Assembly (NCBI GenBank): GCA_023433445.1
Contig: JAEZCS010000029.1
Coordinates: 1 to 19,643 of the forward strand
Direction: 5' to 3'
Length of the DNA stretch: 19,643 nucleotides
Origin: Pseudomonadota bacterium
GTDB lineage: Bacteria > Pseudomonadota > Alphaproteobacteria > Sphingomonadales > Sphingomonadaceae
Part shown: positions 14,661 through 19,643 of the stretch, piece by piece
How positions within the stretch are numbered: the stretch's first letter is position 1
Layout: each line of letters starts with the position of its first letter
Notes under the pieces: generated by a model
Told to the model about the DNA's origin: nothing
Database searches by the model: none
Seen by the model: the letters and a program-made list of their open reading frames with translations, nothing else
Position numbers and translations under genes: made by a program

Positions 14661-16507
14661 GCGGCGTGCCGACGCACATGGACCAGCAATGCCGCAAGCG
14701 CTGCTGGAGTGACGCCCCTTACGCGCGCAGCCGCAGCAAGCGTATCCGGGCGGGCACGGTCGAGCCGCTCCGTCATCTCTGTCGAAAGGCCGCCGATGGA
14801 TCCGAAATCGAAATCGGCCGGAATGCTCACCCGCTCATCGCGGCGCAACGCTGAAATCTCCGCGTCCTGACGCTCAAGATAAGGAGCGTAATGTGCGTCC
14901 TCCAGAATCTCATCGCGTAGATCGGCATCAATATTTGTCAGAGACGGTGCGAGGGCAAACAGCAGTTCCCGCTTCACTTCGGGGAACCGAGCCCATTCGA
15001 ACAAACTCCGGCGCGTTCCATCCTGCCGGACATTCGCGCCTGCCCGAGCCAGTTGGCTTGCGCTGAACTGCTCTGCCAATTCCCCGTCCACAACGTCACG
15101 TTGCGCCGCCAGCGCATCATAAAGGGCAACTCGCTCCTCACCTAAAATGTTATGCGCTCGCCCGATGGGCCCAAGTCGGGTGCCGGCATTGTCCGCCCGC
15201 AGTCGCAACCGATATTCTGCTCGAGCGGTCAGCATCCGATAGGGCTCCGTCACCCCCTGAAGGACCAGGTCATCGATCAGAACGCCGATATAGCTGCTCG
15301 CGCGATCAAGGACCAACGGCTCAGCACCTAGCGCGCGCGCCGCCGCATTCACGCCTGCCGCGAGGCCCTGAGCGGCGGCCTCTTCATATCCAGTCGTGCC
15401 GTTGATCTGCCCCGCGCAGAATAGACCAGGCACATCGCGCACCTCCAGAGTGTGCTGCAATGCACGCGGATCGATGTGATCATATTCCACAGCATAGCCG
15501 GGAACGACGACATCGACCTGTTCCAATCCGGTCATAGACCGAACCATCTGCTCCTGGATATCGGCAGGTAGAGATGTGCTGATCCCATTGGGATAGACCA
15601 AGTTCGTATCCAGCCCCTCCGGCTCCAGAAAGACCTGATGACCATTCCGATCCCCGAAGCGGATCACTTTGTCCTCAATCGACGGACAGTAGCGAGGCCC
15701 TCGCCCCTCGATCGCTCCGCTGAATAGAGGCGACCGCCCCAAGCCACTGCGGATGATGGTGTGCGTCATCTGGTTCGTTCGCGTAATGGCGCAGCTCAGT
15801 TGGGGCAGCTGCCGACGCGTGGACAACGCAGACATCGTCCAGTCGCCTCCGTCGGACGCCTGCTCTTCAAGCACCGCCCAGTTGATGGTACGCCCATCCA
15901 AGCGCGGAGGAGTGCCGGTCTTCAACCGCCCCATTGGGAGCCCAAGGTCGCGCAGTTGCAGCCCGAGTGCGGTCGCAGCCCTCTCCCCCGTCCTCCCGCC
16001 GAAGCTCGTCTCTTCCCCTCTAAAAAGCTTTCCGCCTAAAAAGGTCCCAGTTGCCAAGACCACCGCCGACGCGGACAGGTTTGTCCCATCCGCCAGCGCC
16101 AGCCCAGCTACCACGCCACTGTTCAGCAGCAGCGCAGCAGCTTCGCCCTCGACCACATGCAATCGCGGCTGGGCATCGATCATATGATGAATTGCGGCAC
16201 GATAGTGAGCGCGATCCGCTTGAACTCTTGGCCCCTGAACCGCAGCTCCCTTGCTGCTGTTTAGCATGCGATAATGTATCGCGGCGGCGTCTGCGGCTCT
16301 TGCGATCAGCCCGTCGAGCGCATCGACCTCTCGGACCAGATGGCCCTTGCCAAGACCGCCGATGGCTGGGTTGCAAGACATTGCGCCCACGGTCGCTTTC
16401 TCGAATGTGAGAAGCGCGACCTGCGCTCCCTTACGAGCCGCAGCAGCTGCTGCTTCGCAACCAGCATGGCCGCCACCAACCACAATCACATCAAAAGCTG
16501 TCCGCAT
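14657..16507 (-). CDS. mnmG: tRNA uridine-5-carboxymethylaminomethyl synthesis enzyme MnmG (GidA)
   Basis: This FAD enzyme works with MnmE to install the 5-carboxymethylaminomethyl (or taurine-like) group on wobble U34 of tRNAs. With the ATG at 16507 it has 616 residues, against about 629 in E. coli. The FAD dinucleotide fold is VGGGHAGCEAA (10-20). Further family blocks are SCNPAIGGLGKGHLVREVD, the GPRYCPSIEDK segment with Cys274, and CAGQINGTTGYEEAAA (364-379). The start is uncertain: ATG 16507 puts the protein start right before FDVIVVGGG as in relatives, ATG 16519 adds four residues, and GTG 16570 overlaps the mnmE stop and adds 21 residues unlike the family. None has a strong ribosome binding site. 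The stop overlaps the rsmG start. Confidence 0.96.
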   Translation of the reverse strand: MRTAFDVIVVGGGHAGCEAAAAAARKGAQVALLTFEKATVGAMSCNPAIGGLGKGHLVREVDALDGLIARAADAAAIHYRMLNSSKGAAVQGPRVQADRAHYRAAIHHMIDAQPRLHVVEGEAAALLLNSGVVAGLALADGTNLSASAVVLATGTFLGGKLFRGEETSFGGRTGERAATALGLQLRDLGLPMGRLKTGTPPRLDGRTINWAVLEEQASDGGDWTMSALSTRRQLPQLSCAITRTNQMTHTIIRSGLGRSPLFSGAIEGRGPRYCPSIEDKVIRFGDRNGHQVFLEPEGLDTNLVYPNGISTSLPADIQEQMVRSMTGLEQVDVVVPGYAVEYDHIDPRALQHTLEVRDVPGLFCAGQINGTTGYEEAAAQGLAAGVNAAARALGAEPLVLDRASSYIGVLIDDLVLQGVTEPYRMLTARAEYRLRLRADNAGTRLGPIGRAHNILGEERVALYDALAAQRDVVDGELAEQFSASQLARAGANVRQDGTRRSLFEWARFPEVKRELLFALAPSLTNIDADLRDEILEDAHYAPYLERQDAEISALRRDERVSIPADFDFGSIGGLSTEMTERLDRARPDTLAAAARVRGVTPAALAALLVHVRRHAA

Positions 16508-16546
16508 GGCCGTGCCCATAACAGACTTGGAAGACCGGGGCAAAAC

Positions 16547-16562
16547 CGTTCCACGTGGAACA
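16547..16562. other. parS-like site between mnmE and mnmG
   Basis: CGTTCCACGTGGAACA is a near-perfect palindrome one base off TGTTCCACGTGGAACA, a parS variant. It lies in the 59-bp space between the mnmE stop and the favoured mnmG start. If mnmG began at the GTG at 16570, the site would instead encode AVPRGT. ParB binding is inferred. Confidence 0.8.
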
Positions 16563-16566
16563 GCGC

Positions 16567-17844
16567 TCACTTTCCGATGCAGAACCCCGAAAAAAGTCGA
16601 TCGAGCATATGCTCGGTACTGGCGCGTCCGGTCAAACTGTCGATCGCAGATCGCGCATGGCGCAACTCCTCAGCCACTATGAGGAAGTCGCGACATTCCC
16701 CTGCGCGCTCCAGATGCCCGACAAGCGCCGAAATTCCCTGGCGCTGGCGCTCGTGCAGCGCATATTCGCTTTCGCCAGGCAGCAGGGAGGCGGCACGCTC
16801 CAACAACAGGGATATGAGCGCGGTCATGCCCTCGCCCGTTACAGCCGAGACCGGACATCCTTCGGTAACCGCCCGACGGTCGCATTGCGCAGCGATCAGT
16901 ATGGCATCTCCCCGAGGAGTATCCGTCTGGTCGCCCAACCACAAAATAATATCCGCGCTATCGAGGGCGGCACGAGCGCGATTCATCCCGATCACCTCAA
17001 TGGCGTCGGACGTTTCATCCCTGAGACCGGCGGTGTCCGTAAAGATGAAAGCTGTCCCTCCCAGCGATGCTGGCACCTCAATCCGATCACGCGTCGTCCC
17101 CGCAACCTCCGACACGATCGCTGCATCCCGACCTACCAGCGCGTTTAGCAGCGTAGACTTTCCCGCATTAGGCGGCCCAGCGAGCACGACCCTTACGCCG
17201 TCACGTAAGCGCTCAGCCGATGGCGCCGCCAGCACTGAGCTTACCTCGATAGCCAATTCCTGAATGCCGCGGGCAACGCGCTCTTCGACACCCGCATCCG
17301 GCACATCATCTTCGTCGGAGAAATCCAGGACGGCCTCGACCATCGCGGATAGATCGAGCAGCCGCGCTTGCCACCCTTCCAACCGCCGAGAGAAATGTCC
17401 TTCAGACATGAGCAATGCAGTCCGCCGCTGCTGCTGCGTTTCGGCGGCGAGAAGATCGGAGAGACCCTCCACTTCATTCAGGTCCATTCGCCCATTGGCA
17501 AAGGCCCGGCGCGTGAATTCACCGGGCGCAGCGATCCGGACTCCCGCGAAAGACTTTAACGCGTCCTCGATCCCCGCCACGACGGCGCGCCCGCCATGAC
17601 AATGGATCTCAGCGAGATCTTCTCCCGTTGCAGTTCGCGGTCCGGGGAACCAGAGGATCAACGCCCGGTCCAGAGGCACCCCATCGCGCGGGTCCTTCAG
17701 CAGGGCTAATCGCGCGCGCCTCGGCTCAGGAAGCGCGCCGGCCATCTCATTCAATACGATAGCTGCGGCAGGCCCACTAATGCGGATAACGCCAATGCCC
17801 GCCGGCGGCGCACCGCTCGACAGTGCAAAAATTGTGGCTGCCAT
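16567..17844 (-). CDS. mnmE: tRNA modification GTPase MnmE (TrmE), degenerate G4 motif
   Basis: This GTPase partners MnmG in U34 modification. With the ATG at 17844 it has 425 residues. It starts MAATIFALSSG and continues GIGVIRISGP, the folate-binding N-terminal domain; the helical domain follows, and the protein ends in FCIGK with the catalytic Cys422. The inserted GTPase domain has G1 GPPNAGKS (K229), G2 TTRD (250-253) and G3 DTAGLR (270-275). The G4 motif, NKxD in most MnmE proteins, reads AQCD (319-322): only the aspartate that reads the guanine base remains. Upstream alternatives, ATG 17868 and TTG 17895, would overlap the preceding gene; 17844 fits the family start and leaves a 7-bp gap, although its ribosome binding site is poor. 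Confidence 0.95.
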   Translation of the reverse strand: MAATIFALSSGAPPAGIGVIRISGPAAAIVLNEMAGALPEPRRARLALLKDPRDGVPLDRALILWFPGPRTATGEDLAEIHCHGGRAVVAGIEDALKSFAGVRIAAPGEFTRRAFANGRMDLNEVEGLSDLLAAETQQQRRTALLMSEGHFSRRLEGWQARLLDLSAMVEAVLDFSDEDDVPDAGVEERVARGIQELAIEVSSVLAAPSAERLRDGVRVVLAGPPNAGKSTLLNALVGRDAAIVSEVAGTTRDRIEVPASLGGTAFIFTDTAGLRDETSDAIEVIGMNRARAALDSADIILWLGDQTDTPRGDAILIAAQCDRRAVTEGCPVSAVTGEGMTALISLLLERAASLLPGESEYALHERQRQGISALVGHLERAGECRDFLIVAEELRHARSAIDSLTGRASTEHMLDRLFSGFCIGK

Positions 17845-17851
17845 TAGTGGC

Positions 17852-18106
17852 TCAGGATTTGTCGCCATTCTTGCCGGGAACACTGGCCAGGCCAATGTCC
17901 ATCATCTGCCGAAACAACCGCATGCCTGCATCTCCCAGCGGAGAGAAGCTTTTGAACATCGTTTCCATCTGTTCTACATTTGCGATGCCGTCGAAACTGT
18001 CCAACATGGTCTTCACATATTTGTCGTGGATCGGTGTAACGTCCGGCAGGCCCAGGAAGGACCGCGCTTCTGCTGGGGTACAATCTACGTCCACGGTCAC
18101 TTTCAT
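17852..18106 (-). CDS. Small DUF6489-type protein of unknown function
   Basis: This 84-residue protein starts MKVTVDVDCTPAEARSFLGL, which matches my memory of the alphaproteobacterial DUF6489 family: a short beta strand with an acidic DVD, then TPxEAR and FLGLPDV. The rest is predicted helical and Met-rich (MFKSF, FRQMMDIGL), and ends in a polar tail GKNGDKS. No signal peptide, membrane segment or catalytic motif is seen. The ATG at 18106 is chosen because the family begins there; ATG 18121 and a start at 18157 would add residues unlike it. It lies 7 bp before mnmE on the same strand and is therefore probably the first gene of the mnmE-parB operon. Its function is unknown; a helical adaptor role would be a guess. 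Confidence 0.8.
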   Translation of the reverse strand: MKVTVDVDCTPAEARSFLGLPDVTPIHDKYVKTMLDSFDGIANVEQMETMFKSFSPLGDAGMRLFRQMMDIGLASVPGKNGDKS

Positions 18107-18157
18107 GTCATGCGCTTTCATTTGCGGAGCCCTGCTCGTCATGCCGCAACATGGCAT

Positions 18158-18252
18158 CGAAACGCAAATAAATTGGAAAAAGCTAAGTTGGCGGTCTGGT
18201 CAAAGGCGATTATCCTCGTCCCAAACTGCCACTTTAGGGAAGGATTACGGCC
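18158..18252. promoter_or_regulatory. Divergent promoter region, elements weakly defined
   Basis: This is the space between the minus-strand DUF6489-mnmE operon and the plus-strand hydrolase. On the minus strand, TTGACC (18203-18198) fits a -35 box but has only TTTTCC at 17 bp. On the plus strand, GATTAT (18208-18213) resembles a -10 box without a good -35. A ribosome binding site AAGGA (18240-18244) serves the hydrolase. Promoters must lie about here from the gene layout, but the exact boxes are uncertain. Confidence 0.35.
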
Positions 18253-18957
18253 ATGGGTTCATTCACGTCTATTTCGACATTGAACGGCGATGGGCAATTT
18301 GACGCGTATGTCGCGGAGCCCAAAAGCCCACCCCGCGCAGCGATCATCGTTGTTCAGGAAATTTTCGGCGTGAATGAGGGTATCCGCCGCAAATGTGACA
18401 CTTGGGCTGAACAGGGCTATTTGGCGGTTTCCCCCGATCTGTTCTGGCGGGACACTCCCCACGTCGAACTGGACGCCGATGTTCCTGAGCAATTCCAGGC
18501 CGCAATCGGCCACATGCAGAAGCTGGACCAGGACCTCGCCATCTATGACATCGAGGCAGGGATAAAATTTGCGCGCGCAAAGCTGGATGGAAGCGGAAGC
18601 GGCAAGGTTGGTGTCGTCGGCTACTGCCTGGGCGGCCGCCTGACGTTCATGGCGGCGTGCAGGACCGATGGCGACGCCTTTGTGAGCTATTACGGCGTCG
18701 GCATCGACAATCTCTTGGGTGAGCAGCACGCAATCGGCAAGCCGGTGACGCTGCACATTCCCACAGCCGATGGCTTTGTGCCGCCAGAGGTTCAGAAGAA
18801 GATGCACGAGGGCCTGAAGGACAACCGCCATGTCGTGCTCCATGATTATGAGGGGCTCGATCACGGATTTGCGGCAGAGATGGGCGATCGTCGCGTTGAG
18901 GAGGCCGCTCGGCTGGCTGACCAGCGGACAGCAGATTTCTTCGCCAGCCACCTCTGA
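18253..18957 (+). CDS. Dienelactone hydrolase family protein
   Basis: This 234-residue alpha/beta-hydrolase has the cysteine nucleophile of dienelactone hydrolases: C125 in GYCLGG, with D173 (TADGFVPPE) and H204 (LDHGF) completing the triad and E36 (VQEIFGV) in the place of the glutamate that activates the cysteine. The length matches the family (about 230-240). Clc-type members hydrolyse dienelactone in chloroaromatic breakdown, but many chromosomal relatives have unknown ester or lactone substrates, and no aromatic-degradation genes are seen nearby. There is no signal peptide, so it is cytosolic. The ATG at 18253 follows AAGGA with 8-nt spacing. A quinone oxidoreductase starts 15 bp downstream, so the two are probably cotranscribed. 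Confidence 0.93.
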   Translation: MGSFTSISTLNGDGQFDAYVAEPKSPPRAAIIVVQEIFGVNEGIRRKCDTWAEQGYLAVSPDLFWRDTPHVELDADVPEQFQAAIGHMQKLDQDLAIYDIEAGIKFARAKLDGSGSGKVGVVGYCLGGRLTFMAACRTDGDAFVSYYGVGIDNLLGEQHAIGKPVTLHIPTADGFVPPEVQKKMHEGLKDNRHVVLHDYEGLDHGFAAEMGDRRVEEAARLADQRTADFFASHL

Positions 18958-18972
18958 TTGAGGACGGTGTCG

Positions 18973-19643
18973 ATGTCTCAGGCCTGGCGCATGATCGTTC
19001 GCAAGAACGGCGGTCCCGATGTAATTGAACGGGAGGAATTTGACCCTGCTCCTCCATCAGAGGGGGAAGTGTTGATTGCTCAGGACGCTATCGGCCTCAA
19101 CTTCATCGACACCTACCACCGGTCCGGCCTCTATAGCACCCCGCTCCCCCTCACCCTCGGGGTGGAGGGTGCGGGCTATGTCGAAGCTGTCGGGCCCGGT
19201 GTCCATGGTCTGGCTGTGGGCGACAAGGTGGGCGCAGCAGGCGGGTTCGGCGCTTACGCCACCCATCGTACCGTGGCGGCCGACCGTGTCATCAAGATCC
19301 CGCCTGAAATTGCCACGGATGACGCTGCGGCGATGATGCTGAAAGGGATGACCGCCTGCTTCCTTGCTGAAGACGTCCTGCCGCTGAGATCCGGCCAGGT
19401 AGCGCTGGTCCATGCCGCAGCGGGAGGGGTGGGATCAGTGCTAGTTCCTTGGCTCCGTGACATGGGCGTTGTCGTCATCGCCCATAGCGGTTCTGCAGAA
19501 AAAGCCGGTGGGGTGAATGCCGACCACAGCCTGCATTGTCCGCTCACAGACCTTGCCGACGAAGTCCGCGAACTGACGGGGGGAAGCGGTGCGGATGTCG
19601 TCTATGATGGCGTGGGCAAGGACAGCTGGGCTGCATCTTTGGC
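18973..19643 (+). CDS. QorA-type NADPH:quinone oxidoreductase, 5' part (3' partial)
   Basis: The frame is open from ATG 18973 to the window edge, giving 223 residues of an expected 320 or so. It is a zinc-free medium-chain dehydrogenase/reductase of the zeta-crystallin/QorA type: GLNFIDTYHRSGLY, LGVEGAGYVEAVGPGV, the MLKGMTACFL helix, and the nucleotide-binding loop HAAAGGVGS (147-155). The later segment LTGGSGADVVYDGVGKDSW closely resembles the corresponding part of E. coli QorA. No structural or catalytic zinc cysteines are present. It should reduce quinones or related electrophiles with NADPH. The ATG is favoured by GAGGA (18960-18964) with 8-nt spacing. The short gap to the hydrolase suggests an operon. 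Confidence 0.92.
   Translation, partial: MSQAWRMIVRKNGGPDVIEREEFDPAPPSEGEVLIAQDAIGLNFIDTYHRSGLYSTPLPLTLGVEGAGYVEAVGPGVHGLAVGDKVGAAGGFGAYATHRTVAADRVIKIPPEIATDDAAAMMLKGMTACFLAEDVLPLRSGQVALVHAAAGGVGSVLVPWLRDMGVVVIAHSGSAEKAGGVNADHSLHCPLTDLADEVRELTGGSGADVVYDGVGKDSWAASL

Noticed and set aside
1..19643. CRISPR arrays, tRNA or rRNA genes, insertion sequences, prophage or defence genes
   Set aside because: No repeat-spacer pattern, no tRNA-like cloverleaf noticed, no transposase, integrase or defence-type protein among the real genes.
18253..19643. Aromatic degradation cluster suggested by dienelactone hydrolase
   Set aside because: Only the hydrolase and a general quinone reductase are present; no dioxygenase, cycloisomerase or maleylacetate reductase is seen, so a catabolic role is unsupported in this window.

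Overview
The window looks like the chromosome of a sphingomonad alphaproteobacterium (Sphingobium/Sphingomonas type). Grounds: visibly high GC, the gene order mnmE-mnmG-rsmG-parA-parB typical of alphaproteobacteria, a DUF6489-type small protein, a RIME-like two-hairpin intergenic repeat, and the style of the helicase, Mla and PepN sequences. This is an inference from gene families, not a database match. Three parS-like 16-mers next to parAB suggest the replication-origin-proximal side of the chromosome.

Layout. 1-397: the 3' end of a COG3650-type gene (+) runs into a 107-bp palindromic repeat, which also supplies the stop codon of the convergent gene. 395-2842 (-): an Lhr-core, ligase-associated-type DEXH helicase. 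2975-5235 (+): a trans-sulfuration-family PLP enzyme translationally coupled to a D-2-hydroxyacid dehydrogenase. 5248-5922 (-): a membrane-associated HAD phosphatase resembling PgpC. 6022-9595 (+): a four-gene Mla/MCE lipid-transport operon (permease with STAS-like N-terminus, ATPase, MCE protein, auxiliary lipoprotein). 9602-9642: a long hairpin between convergent genes. 9646-12246 (-): aminopeptidase N. 12317-18106 (-): a compact operon transcribed DUF6489 > mnmE > mnmG > rsmG > parA > parB, with 4-nt overlaps at the three junctions rsmG/parA, mnmG/rsmG and parA/parB. 18253-19643 (+): a dienelactone-hydrolase-family enzyme and the 5' part of a QorA-type quinone oxidoreductase.

How genes work together. 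MlaE/MlaF/MlaD and the lipoprotein should form one phospholipid-trafficking ABC machine of the cell envelope. MnmE and MnmG form the tRNA wobble-uridine modification complex, RsmG methylates 16S rRNA, and ParA/ParB with the nearby parS sites segregate the chromosome. Two parS-like sites lie inside rsmG, and the third lies between mnmE and the most likely mnmG start.

I found no mobile element, CRISPR array, tRNA, rRNA or evident new defence or biosynthetic system. This is mostly ordinary core genome. The best leads are small: a P-loop glycine replaced by arginine in the MlaF-like ATPase, a degenerate G4 motif in MnmE, parS sites embedded in rsmG codons, and a repeat element that supplies the stop codons of two converging genes. 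No intergenic stretch exceeds about 150 bases.
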